From Chitinophagaceae bacterium 26-R-25 (GTDB taxonomy: Bacteria; Bacteroidota; Bacteroidia; Chitinophagales; Chitinophagaceae): a stretch of DNA of 64,000 nucleotides. A model generated the notes under the pieces. It made no database searches and was not told the DNA's origin. It worked only from the letters and a program-made list of their open reading frames with translations. Below, piece after piece: positions 41,139 through 49,794 of the stretch. The stretch spans positions 434,001-498,000 of the forward strand of contig JARWSJ010000003.1 in the NCBI GenBank assembly GCA_029906195.1, read 5' to 3'. The translations under genes were made by a program, and so were the position numbers. The first letter of the stretch is position 1. Every line of letters begins with the position of its first letter.

Positions 41139-44100
41139 ATGGCTAACAAAAAATACTGGCAAAGTTTCGGGGAGTTACACAACTCAGAAGCACATCAAGA
41201 GAATGTACAGAACGAATTCCGTGAGGAATTACCATTTGAAGATCTGGAAGGTAAAGGACTATTGGATGCAAAAGCCCCACGCAGGGACTTTCTTAAATAC
41301 CTGGGTTTTAGCACCGCTGCGGCTGCTGTAGCTGCAAGCTGCGAAACGCCGGTTAAAAAAGCCATTCCTTATTTAAATAAACCTGCTGAAATTACACCTG
41401 GTGTAGCTAACTATTATGCTACAACGTATGTATCCGGCGGAGAAGTTATACCTGTAGTTGCGAAAGTTCGCGATGGTCGTCCAATCAAAATTGAAGGAAA
41501 CGATCTTTCTGCTATCACAAAAGGCGGAACTACTCCACGAGTTCAGGCTTCTGTTTTAGATCTTTATGATACTGCACGTCTTCGTTTCCCATTAGCTGAT
41601 GGAAAAGAAGTTAGCTCTCTGGAAGCATTTGATAAAATGGTTTCTGAAGCTTTGGCAGGATTAGGTGGAGCTCCGGTTGTATTGCTTACAAGCACAATCA
41701 CTTCTCCTTCTACAAAACAAATCATCACAGAATTTTTAGCAAAATATCCTGGCGGCCGTCACGTACAATACGATTCCATTTCTTATAGTGGATTGTTGTT
41801 GGCTAACGAAGCTGCTTACGGAAAAAGAGCTTTCCCTGCTTACCAGCTGGAAAAAGCAAAAGTAGTTGTCGGTCTTAGTGCTGATTTCCTTGGTACATGG
41901 TTGAACCCACTTGAGCAACAAAAAGGGTACACTCAGGGAAGAAAGATCAACGAAGCAAATCCTGAAATGAGCAAGCACTACCAATTCGAAAGTATGCTTA
42001 GCATGACAGGTGCAAACGCTGACGAACGCTTTACTCACCGTCCTTCTGAAACAGGTGCAATTGCTTTATCACTTTTGAACGCTGTCAACGGTCAGGGTGT
42101 ATCAGTTAGCGATGCGAAACTGAAAGCCGGTATCGAAAAAGCCGCAAAAGATCTTTTGGCAAATAAAGGCGCTGCAGTGGTAATGTGCGGTAGCAACGAC
42201 GTGAACATCCAGGTTGTTGTAAACGCGATCAATGAAGCGATTGGTGCAAACGGAACAGTTTTAAACTGGGCTGCTCCTTCTCAAACACGTCAGGGCGTAG
42301 ATAGCGAGTTTGCTAAATTGGTTGACGACATGAACGCTGGTAGCGTTGGTGCATTGTTGATCTGGGATGCAAACCCTGCTTACGATTACGCAGACGCTGA
42401 GAAATTCAAAGCGGCTGTTAAAAAAGTAAAAGTGTCTGTTTCATTCAACGAAAAAATGGATGAAACTACTGAGCTGTGCAAATACGTTTTGCCAGCTAAT
42501 AACTACCTTGAAAGCTGGGGCGATGCTGAACCTAAAGCTGGTTACTACAGCTTGATGCAGCCTACAATTTCTCCGCTTTTCAAAACACGCCAGTTACAAG
42601 ATACATTGTTAACATGGACTGGTAACAAAACTGCTTACCACGATTATTTCAATACTTTCTGGGCTGCAAAAGTAGGCGGACAAGCTGCTTACCTTAAAGC
42701 TCTGCAAGACGGTGTTATCGAGCCTGCTGCTGCTGTAAGCGGAACTGCTTACAATGGTGCAAAAGTAGCTGAAGCTACTTCTGCGATCAACAGCGCTAAA
42801 AAAGGCGGTAAAATAGAATTGGTGTTGTATGAGAAAGTAAGCATGGGTGATGGTAAACAAGCCAATAACCCATGGTTGCAGGAAATGCCTGATCCAATCA
42901 CAAGGATCACTTGGGACAACTACGCAATCATTTCTCCATCTTTGGGTAAAGAGTTGTTTGGCATAGATGTACTTAATGCAACTGCGTCTGACACTTACGA
43001 TGTAGAAATGACTAAGCCAATGGCTACTGTTAAAGTGGGTGGCAAAGAAGTTACAATCCCAACGATCATCGTTCCTGGTATCCAGGCAAACACAATTGCA
43101 ATCGCAGTTGGTTACGGCAGAAGCGAGAAAATTGGTAAAGCCGTTACTCACTATGATGGCAGCAAGTTGGGACAAAACGTGTTCGGATTTGCAACAGTAA
43201 ATAATGGTAACGTTGTTTACGCTGCAAGCGATGTAACGATCACTGACGCTAAGAAAATATATAAACTTGCTCAAACACAAACTCACGCCAGCTATGAAGG
43301 CCGTCGTGAAGTTGTGAAAGAACTTACTTTGGAATCTTTCAAAAAGAATCCAAAGCAAATCTGGGAAGCAAGAGACAAAGAACTGGCACCATTCGGTGGC
43401 CTGGCTGAATACGAGAAAGAAGGTACAATCTATCCTCACTACGACCGTCCGGGTATCAAATGGGGAATGAGTATCGACTTGAACAGCTGTTATGGTTGTG
43501 GTGCCTGCGTAGTAGCTTGTACTGCAGAAAATAACGTAGCAGTTGTAGGTAAAAGCGAAGTATTGAGAGCGCATGAAATGCATTGGTTGCGTATCGACCG
43601 TTATTTCAGCGGTAACGCTGCAGATGCAGATAGCATTCAAACGCTTTTCCAACCAATGCTTTGTCAACATTGTGACAACGCACCTTGCGAAAACGTATGT
43701 CCGGTAGCTGCAACTAACCACAGCAGTGAAGGTTTGAACCAAATGACTTATAACCGTTGTATCGGTACAAGATATTGTGCTAACAACTGTCCGTATAAAG
43801 TACGTCGCTTCAACTGGGCTGATTATACAGGAGCTGACAGCTTCCCTGATAACCAAAAAAATACAGGTGGTCTTGGAAACATCGGTCATCTTGATGAGTC
43901 TGTGTTGATGATGAACGACGAGCTTACACGCATGGTATTGAACCCAGACGTAACTGTTCGTAGCCGTGGTGTGATCGAAAAATGTTCATTCTGCGTTCAG
44001 CGTTTGCAGGAAGGTAAACTGAAAGCGAAAAAAGAAAATCGCACATTGACAGACAATGATGCTAAAACAGCTTGTCAACAAGCATGTGCGGCTGATGCGA

Positions 44101-44321
44101 TCGTTTTCGGTAATGCTAACAACACTGAAAGTCAGATTTCAAAAACAAGACAAGACAACAAAAACCGTATGTTCTTTACGCTTGAGCAATTGCACGTATT
44201 GCCAAATGTGAACTACCTGGCTAAAGTTCGTAACACAGATGTTGTTTTGGGTGTGAAAGAAGAGGAAGAAGAAGGACACGAAGAGCACAAAGCAGAAAAG
44301 AAAGAAGCAGCGCACAGCTAG
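41139..44321 (+). CDS. actB: Alternative complex III subunit ActB (molybdopterin-oxidoreductase-like, iron-sulfur)
   Basis: A 1060-residue protein. Near the N-terminus a twin-arginine motif (Arg48-Arg49, RRDFLKYLGF) and a lipobox-like AASC (Cys68) suggest Tat export with lipid anchoring. Residues about 75-740 are a molybdopterin oxidoreductase-like domain, in ActB without cofactor. From about residue 780 is a ferredoxin part with cysteine sets CYGCGACVVAC, CQHCDNAPCENVCP, CIGTRYCANNCP and CSFCVQ...CQQAC, consistent with three [4Fe-4S] and one [3Fe-4S]. It relays electrons from quinol to ActA. The C-terminus is Glu/His-rich. Confidence 0.93.
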   Translation: MANKKYWQSFGELHNSEAHQENVQNEFREELPFEDLEGKGLLDAKAPRRDFLKYLGFSTAAAAVAASCETPVKKAIPYLNKPAEITPGVANYYATTYVSGGEVIPVVAKVRDGRPIKIEGNDLSAITKGGTTPRVQASVLDLYDTARLRFPLADGKEVSSLEAFDKMVSEALAGLGGAPVVLLTSTITSPSTKQIITEFLAKYPGGRHVQYDSISYSGLLLANEAAYGKRAFPAYQLEKAKVVVGLSADFLGTWLNPLEQQKGYTQGRKINEANPEMSKHYQFESMLSMTGANADERFTHRPSETGAIALSLLNAVNGQGVSVSDAKLKAGIEKAAKDLLANKGAAVVMCGSNDVNIQVVVNAINEAIGANGTVLNWAAPSQTRQGVDSEFAKLVDDMNAGSVGALLIWDANPAYDYADAEKFKAAVKKVKVSVSFNEKMDETTELCKYVLPANNYLESWGDAEPKAGYYSLMQPTISPLFKTRQLQDTLLTWTGNKTAYHDYFNTFWAAKVGGQAAYLKALQDGVIEPAAAVSGTAYNGAKVAEATSAINSAKKGGKIELVLYEKVSMGDGKQANNPWLQEMPDPITRITWDNYAIISPSLGKELFGIDVLNATASDTYDVEMTKPMATVKVGGKEVTIPTIIVPGIQANTIAIAVGYGRSEKIGKAVTHYDGSKLGQNVFGFATVNNGNVVYAASDVTITDAKKIYKLAQTQTHASYEGRREVVKELTLESFKKNPKQIWEARDKELAPFGGLAEYEKEGTIYPHYDRPGIKWGMSIDLNSCYGCGACVVACTAENNVAVVGKSEVLRAHEMHWLRIDRYFSGNAADADSIQTLFQPMLCQHCDNAPCENVCPVAATNHSSEGLNQMTYNRCIGTRYCANNCPYKVRRFNWADYTGADSFPDNQKNTGGLGNIGHLDESVLMMNDELTRMVLNPDVTVRSRGVIEKCSFCVQRLQEGKLKAKKENRTLTDNDAKTACQQACAADAIVFGNANNTESQISKTRQDNKNRMFFTLEQLHVLPNVNYLAKVRNTDVVLGVKEEEEEGHEEHKAEKKEAAHS

Positions 44322-44458
44322 TAGAGACAAGGCATTGCCTTGTCGGTAGATGGTGCCAAGCACGTGTCTGCACATAGTGCTAAGCATTTTTTAAGAGTTA
44401 TTATTCACAAAAACTTTATAAGCTAAAAGTTAACAGCTGATAGCTAAAAGCCTAGAAT

Positions 44459-45904
44459 ATGGGATTATTAAGATACGAATCGCAAACAAGAAACCCGCTG
44501 GTAACAGGTCATAAGACTTATCACCAGGTAACAGAAGACATTGTTCGCCCAATTGAAGCAAAGCCGTCAAAGCTTTGGAAAATAGGGTTTACTATTTCAC
44601 TCTTCTTATTATCTTTTGGTGCTTACTCCGTATATCGTGATGTTGTGTACGGTATCGGCCAGTGGAACCTTAATAAAACAGTTGGTTGGGGTTGGGACAT
44701 CACCAACTTCGTGTGGTGGGTTGGTATCGGTCACGCCGGTACGTTGATCTCCGCAATCTTGCTGCTTTTCCGCCAGGGATGGAGAACAGGTGTGAACCGT
44801 GCTGCGGAAGCGATGACGATCTTCGCCGTAATGTGCGCAGGTCAGTTCCCTATCTTCCACATGGGTCGTGTTTGGAACGCGTTCTTCGTATTGCCTTATC
44901 CAAATACAAGAGGTCCATTGTGGGTAAACTTTAACTCTCCACTTCTTTGGGACGTATTTGCGATCTCTACATATTTCACCGTTTCTTTGTTGTTCTGGTA
45001 TTGCGGTTTGCTTCCGGATCTTGCAACTGTACGTGACCGTGCAAAAGAAAAATGGAGAAAAAGAATGTACGGTGTTCTGTCTTTCGGATGGACAGGTTCT
45101 ACAAAACACTGGCAACGTCATGAGTCTTTGTCTCTTGTGTTGGCTGGTTTGAGTACCCCACTGGTATTGTCAGTACACACTATCGTATCTTTTGACTTCG
45201 CTACATCAGTAATTCCAGGTTGGCATACTACCATCTTCCCGCCATACTTCGTTGCGGGTGCGATCTTCTCCGGATTCGCAATGGTACAAACACTGTTGTT
45301 GATCGTACGTAAAGTATTGAGCCTCGAAGATTACATTACACTCGAGCACATCGAGGTAATGAACAAGGTTATCGTTTTAACCGGTTCTATCGTGGGTATT
45401 GCTTATATAACTGAGTTGTTCATTTCATGGTACGGCCAAAACCCTTACGAGGCCGCTGCATTCAGAAACAGATGGGATATTACGACACCATTAGCATGGA
45501 GCTACTATCTGATGATGAGTTGTAACGTGTTGTCTCCGCAGATCTTCTGGTTCCGTAAAATGAGAAGAAACATCACTGTTACTTTCTTCATGTCAATCAT
45601 TGTAAACGTAGGTATGTGGTTCGAGCGTTTTGTGATCATCGTTACCTCTATATATCGTGACTATTTACCAAGTAGCTGGAGTACATACTACAGACCTACC
45701 ATTTGGGAAGTTGGTTTCTATATGGGTACGTTTGGATTGTTCTTTACTTGCTTCTTCCTGTTCTCTAAATTCTTCCCTGTAATTGCTATCGCTGAGATCA
45801 AGCACATCTTGAAGAAAAGCGGAGAAAGCTACAAAGAAGGAGTTGGCGGAATTGAGACGCAAGCACCGGAAGAATTTGCTCACGAACAAGCACATGCGCA
45901 CTAA
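44459..45904 (+). CDS. actC: Alternative complex III subunit ActC (NrfD-like)
   Basis: A 481-residue polytopic membrane protein of the NrfD/PsrC family with about ten membrane helices. Recognisable segments are WNLNKTVGWGWDITNFVWW, GIGHAGTLISAILLLFRQGW, FPIFHMGRVWNAFFVLPYP and HTIVSFDFATSVIPGWHTT. It forms the main quinol-binding membrane subunit with ActF. The C-terminus is hydrophilic (EEFAHEQAHAH). The ~137-base gap to actB holds a one-sided CTAAAAGTTAACAGC word array. Confidence 0.93.
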   Translation: MGLLRYESQTRNPLVTGHKTYHQVTEDIVRPIEAKPSKLWKIGFTISLFLLSFGAYSVYRDVVYGIGQWNLNKTVGWGWDITNFVWWVGIGHAGTLISAILLLFRQGWRTGVNRAAEAMTIFAVMCAGQFPIFHMGRVWNAFFVLPYPNTRGPLWVNFNSPLLWDVFAISTYFTVSLLFWYCGLLPDLATVRDRAKEKWRKRMYGVLSFGWTGSTKHWQRHESLSLVLAGLSTPLVLSVHTIVSFDFATSVIPGWHTTIFPPYFVAGAIFSGFAMVQTLLLIVRKVLSLEDYITLEHIEVMNKVIVLTGSIVGIAYITELFISWYGQNPYEAAAFRNRWDITTPLAWSYYLMMSCNVLSPQIFWFRKMRRNITVTFFMSIIVNVGMWFERFVIIVTSIYRDYLPSSWSTYYRPTIWEVGFYMGTFGLFFTCFFLFSKFFPVIAIAEIKHILKKSGESYKEGVGGIETQAPEEFAHEQAHAH

Positions 45905-45985
45905 ATAATTGAGAGTTGAAAGTTGAGAGTTGAGAGTTGTTTTGATAACGAAACTCAAGTGTTCATTTTCAAATTTTCAAATTTT
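45905..45985. repeat. TTGAGAGTTGAAAG / TTTTCAAATTTTC word repeat inside the operon
   Basis: GAGAGTTGAAAGTTGAGAG units begin 3 bases after the actC stop, and ATTTTCAAATTTTCAAATTT follows at 45963-45985. The arms are only partly complementary. Confidence 0.5.
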
Positions 45986-46007
45986 CAAAATCAGAATATT
46001 TTAAAAG

Positions 46008-46604
46008 ATGTCTGTAAAAAAATTTGTAGTAGGTTGTTTTGATGATGAAGCGGTACTTTTTCCTGCAGTGAAAAAAGTACGCAAGGCGGGTTACAAGCTT
46101 CATGATATATACACTCCGTTTCCAATGCACGGTTTGGACCATGCAATGGGACTGCGTGATACAAGTCTTCATACAGCCGGTTTTATATATGCTATTACAG
46201 GAACCACTACAGCCTTAGGTGGCATTAGCTGGGTATTTACCAAAGACTGGCCTTTGAACATCGGTGGTAAACCTCACTTCGCATTACCGGCGTGGATTCC
46301 TATCACATTTGAGTTAACAGTATTGTTTTCTGCAGTGGGTATGGTACTTACTTTCTGCTACCTGTGCCAGTTAGCTCCGTTTTTGAAGAAGCACCACTTC
46401 CACCCACGTGCTACAGACGATCAGTTTGTAATGGTGATTGAGTGCAATGAGAAAACAAATGAAGATGAAGTAAAATCTTTTCTTGCCCAGGCTGGTGCAA
46501 AAGAAATAAATGTGCAGAATGCTGAAACTGGCTGGTGGCTTGGTCGTTATGACAAGGACACAATGCCGTTCCAGGTTAGAAAAGAGAAAACTGCTTTCGA
46601 ATAA
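46008..46604 (+). CDS. actD: Alternative complex III subunit ActD (DUF3341)
   Basis: A 198-residue DUF3341 protein. The N-terminal domain (FVVGCFDDEAVLFPAVKKVR, YTPFPMHGLDHAMGLRDT) precedes two membrane helices, then a cytoplasmic C-terminal domain (HHFHPRATDDQFVMVIE...). ActD is a peripheral/anchored subunit without cofactors. Order actC-D-E is the standard cluster order. Confidence 0.93.
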   Translation: MSVKKFVVGCFDDEAVLFPAVKKVRKAGYKLHDIYTPFPMHGLDHAMGLRDTSLHTAGFIYAITGTTTALGGISWVFTKDWPLNIGGKPHFALPAWIPITFELTVLFSAVGMVLTFCYLCQLAPFLKKHHFHPRATDDQFVMVIECNEKTNEDEVKSFLAQAGAKEINVQNAETGWWLGRYDKDTMPFQVRKEKTAFE

Positions 46605-46683
46605 TAATTGTAAGAAGAATCAAATCAAATAGAACTGAGATAAAAATTGGTTCTGTCTGAAAAAAAACAATAATAGCACACAG

Positions 46684-47334
46684 ATGAAAAAATTATCTGT
46701 CATATTTACCTTGTTAGCTGCACTTGTAGTTGTTGTAAGCTGTAGTGACGTAAAGCGTAATCCATCCAGAAATTATATGCCGGACATGGCATATAGCCGC
46801 GCAGTGGAAACTTATTCCGATCACAGCGGCCTGAACAATGACGGCATCAACTACGATGCAAGAAATGTGAAGGGTACTGTAAGCAGAAATGAGGACGTGA
46901 TCTATCAAACACCTGCTGACACTACAGGTTTGTATGCAAGCGAAGCTGTAATGGTAAATCCGTTGCCTGCGCTTGATTCAACTGGCAAAGTAGAAGCGGA
47001 AAGATTGTTTTTGATCAACTGCGGTATTTGTCATGGTACAAAATTGGACGGTAATGGTCCTTTGTACAAAGGTGGTGAGGGTCCTTTCCCAGCGAAACCT
47101 GCAGCATTTTTGGGTGATGCTAAATATGAAAGCATGAGCGAAGGAACAATGTTCCACGCCATTACATACGGTAAAAATCTGATGGGTTCCTATGCATCTC
47201 AGCTTACTCCAAAGCAAAGATGGATGGTGATCCACTACATTAAAGATAAACAAGCTGAAGCAAAAGGTGGTAGCGAGGCTGCTGCATCTGCACCTGCTGC
47301 TGCGCCCAAAGCAGATTCAACTGCAAAAAAATAA
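46684..47334 (+). CDS. actE: Alternative complex III subunit ActE (monoheme cytochrome c lipoprotein)
   Basis: A 216-residue lipoprotein: the signal MKKLSVIFTLLAALVVVVSC has a lipobox with Cys20. One heme c motif CGICHGTK is in the middle, with an axial Met likely in KNLMGSYASQL. The N-terminal RNPSRNYMPDMAYSRAVETY is typical of ActE. It hands electrons onward to the oxidase. The Ala/Pro/Lys-rich tail (about the last 25 residues) resembles the tail of CoxB two genes later. Confidence 0.92.
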   Translation: MKKLSVIFTLLAALVVVVSCSDVKRNPSRNYMPDMAYSRAVETYSDHSGLNNDGINYDARNVKGTVSRNEDVIYQTPADTTGLYASEAVMVNPLPALDSTGKVEAERLFLINCGICHGTKLDGNGPLYKGGEGPFPAKPAAFLGDAKYESMSEGTMFHAITYGKNLMGSYASQLTPKQRWMVIHYIKDKQAEAKGGSEAAASAPAAAPKADSTAKK

Positions 47335-47370
47335 CTAAAGAGTTTAAATTGATTCATTGAGCATAAATTT

Positions 47371-48597
47371 TTGAGAATGTCGTCATTTAAAGAGCAATTC
47401 GAGATTCCCGGCAGATTTAGAAACATTTCATTCGCACTGATGGCGGTGGGTATTGTTTCTGTAATAGTTGGATTTTTTATGTACGGTTCCCATGAGCCTG
47501 CAAGGTTTTGGGCTACTATGTTACATAACAGTGTGTTTTTTCTTTTGATTACCAATGCCAGCATGTTCTTTATATGTGCTACAACTCTTGCAATGGGTAG
47601 TTGGCAGTTGGCCTTCCGCCGTGTTCCGGAAGCTATTTCAAAATGTGTAATTCCTTTGGGCATCATCGCCCTTATCGTTTTGTTATGTATAGTGTTGGGC
47701 GACCAACATCATATTTATCATTGGTTGGATAAGGAGCATGTTCAGCATGATACTATTCTGAAAGGAAAGGCTGGTTTCTTGAATCCAACTTTCTTTATTG
47801 TGTGGACACTTCTTTCAATTGGTTTGTGGATAGCTCTTGGACATAAAATGAGGCAATTGAGCCGTTACCTGGACGAAAATCCTCTTGCTTCTGTTGCAGA
47901 AGGTAAAAAATACGTTTTCAAAAGCACCATCTGGTCTGCGTTGTTTATCGTATGGTTCGCCTTAACAGTGGCTTCAGTAACTCCATGGTTGTGGTTGATG
48001 AGTATCGACGCACATTGGTATTCAACTATGTATAGCTGGTACACATTTGCAAGTTCATTTGTGTCTGGTATGTCTTTGATCGCATTGTTTGTGATTTTCC
48101 TTAAAAACCGCGGATATCTTGAAGTGGTTACCGAAGAGCACCTGCATGACCTTGGTAAATTCATGTTCGCGTTCTCAATTTTCTGGTGTTATTTGTGGTT
48201 CTCACAGTATATGTTGATCTGGTACGCTAACATTCCTGAGGAAACAATCTATTTCAAACCTCGAGTTCAGGGTGCATACAGGGCGATTTTCTTCCTGAAC
48301 CTGATCGTAAACTTCTTCACTCCGTTGTTATTGTTAATGAGAAGAAGTGCAAAACGTAACTATACGAGCGTTGCAATACTTGCGGTGATCATTATTTTTG
48401 GTCACTGGGTTGACTTCTACCAAATGGTATTTGTTGGACCTTTCAAAGAGCACGTTGATCTTAACCTGTTTGATTTTGGTGTTGCTGCCGGTTTTGTAGG
48501 TTTGATTATGTTCTCTACAGGAAGAGCTTTAGCACAGGCACCTTTGTTGGCTAAGAATGACCCGTTTTTCAAAGAAAGTGTTATCCACCACACTTAA
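47371..48597 (+). CDS. actF: Alternative complex III subunit ActF (NrfD-like)
   Basis: A 408-residue membrane protein with about ten helices, paralogous to ActC. Segments are FMYGSHEPARFWATMLHNSVFF, TVASVTPWLWLMSIDAHWYST and FSIFWCYLWFSQYMLIWYAN. It pairs with ActC as the second membrane subunit and is implicated in quinol binding or proton transfer. It starts 36 bases after actE, in the standard order. Confidence 0.93.
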   Translation: MRMSSFKEQFEIPGRFRNISFALMAVGIVSVIVGFFMYGSHEPARFWATMLHNSVFFLLITNASMFFICATTLAMGSWQLAFRRVPEAISKCVIPLGIIALIVLLCIVLGDQHHIYHWLDKEHVQHDTILKGKAGFLNPTFFIVWTLLSIGLWIALGHKMRQLSRYLDENPLASVAEGKKYVFKSTIWSALFIVWFALTVASVTPWLWLMSIDAHWYSTMYSWYTFASSFVSGMSLIALFVIFLKNRGYLEVVTEEHLHDLGKFMFAFSIFWCYLWFSQYMLIWYANIPEETIYFKPRVQGAYRAIFFLNLIVNFFTPLLLLMRRSAKRNYTSVAILAVIIIFGHWVDFYQMVFVGPFKEHVDLNLFDFGVAAGFVGLIMFSTGRALAQAPLLAKNDPFFKESVIHHT

Positions 48598-48665
48598 TCT
48601 GAAGAATAAAATAGAGTTATTTTTGATTTTAATATTTCGAAACTTAGTATAAATTTTATTAGACC

Positions 48666-49742
48666 ATGAGCATGTCTGCCTTTTTTATAATAGCAGTCTT
48701 GTTATTAGGATTTCTAATTGTTTTCCAAATAGCCAAGGCAAGTGAATATGTAGCTGTATTAAAGGGTGAAAAGAAAACCTTTGAACAAAATAACCGCATA
48801 AACGGCTTTCTGCTGTTGGCATTTCTTATATTGGGCCTGGTAGGTGTTTACTGGTGTAACGCATTGCTGAAACCAAAGATTTTGGGCGAAGCAGCTTCTG
48901 ATCATGGTCAGAAGATTGACCAAATGCTGTATATCACTCTGATAATTACAGGTATTGTATTTGTTCTTACACAAGTATTACTTTTCTGGTTTGCATTTAA
49001 ATATCAGTATAAAGAGAATCGTAAAGCATTCTATTTCCCGCACAATAACAAATTGGAGTTGATTTGGACAGTTATTCCTGCCATCACTCTTACTATACTT
49101 GTAGGTTTCGGTTTGTACTACTGGTTTAAGATCACTGGCGATGCACCAAAAGATGCGTTGGTTGTGGAAATTACAGGTAAACAATTTGCATGGGTTTATC
49201 GCTATCCAGGTAAAGACAACACATTTGGTAAAAAATACTATAAAAATATTAACGAAGCGCAGTCTAACCAATTAGGCTTGCTTTGGGACGATCCTGCTTC
49301 CCACGATGATATCGTGACGACAGAAGCATTATACATCGTAAAAGGTCAACCGGTTAAATTGGTGATCAATTCAAGAGACGTTGTTCACGACGTTGGTTTG
49401 TCTCACTTCCGCATGAAAATGGATGCTGTTCCCGGAACACCAACTACAATGTGGTTCACACCTTTGTACACTACAGAGGAAATGAAGGAAAAAACGAATA
49501 ATCCTAACTTTGAATATGAAATTTCCTGTGATCAAATGTGTGGTAAAGGACACTATTCGATGAAAGGAATTATCAAGGTTGTATCACAATCGGATTTCAT
49601 ACTTTGGAGAGCTAAACAAAAACCGAATTATGTGCAGGCTTTCCCTGAAAAAAGTCCTTCAGCTGCCACTCCGGCGCCAGCTGCGGATTCAACAAAATCA
49701 GCAAAGCCAGCGGCTGACTCAGCTGCGACTGCAAAGAAATAA
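48666..49742 (+). CDS. coxB: Cytochrome c oxidase subunit II
   Basis: A 358-residue subunit II with three membrane helices (an extra N-terminal one, then two flanking the canonical hairpin). The cupredoxin domain has the V-H-D-V-G-L-S-H-F-R-M-K-M-D-A-V-P-G copper-proximal segment and the CuA motif C-D-Q-M-C-G-K-G-H-Y-S-M (about residues 287-298). No heme c domain is fused, so it is an aa3-type rather than caa3-type subunit; ActE or ActA would donate electrons. The Ala/Pro/Ser/Lys tail is low complexity. Confidence 0.93.
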   Translation: MSMSAFFIIAVLLLGFLIVFQIAKASEYVAVLKGEKKTFEQNNRINGFLLLAFLILGLVGVYWCNALLKPKILGEAASDHGQKIDQMLYITLIITGIVFVLTQVLLFWFAFKYQYKENRKAFYFPHNNKLELIWTVIPAITLTILVGFGLYYWFKITGDAPKDALVVEITGKQFAWVYRYPGKDNTFGKKYYKNINEAQSNQLGLLWDDPASHDDIVTTEALYIVKGQPVKLVINSRDVVHDVGLSHFRMKMDAVPGTPTTMWFTPLYTTEEMKEKTNNPNFEYEISCDQMCGKGHYSMKGIIKVVSQSDFILWRAKQKPNYVQAFPEKSPSAATPAPAADSTKSAKPAADSAATAKK

Positions 49743-49794
49743 ACTGTAATTCAGGATTAGAGTATAATAGTTATCTATTTAAAGAATTTTGACA

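Noticed and set aside
42609-43889. A 426-codon minus-strand reading frame opposite actB
   Set aside because: It is the codon-biased mirror of actB. The translation is Cys/Ser/Thr/Val-rich with no motif, and actB is unequivocal on the other strand.
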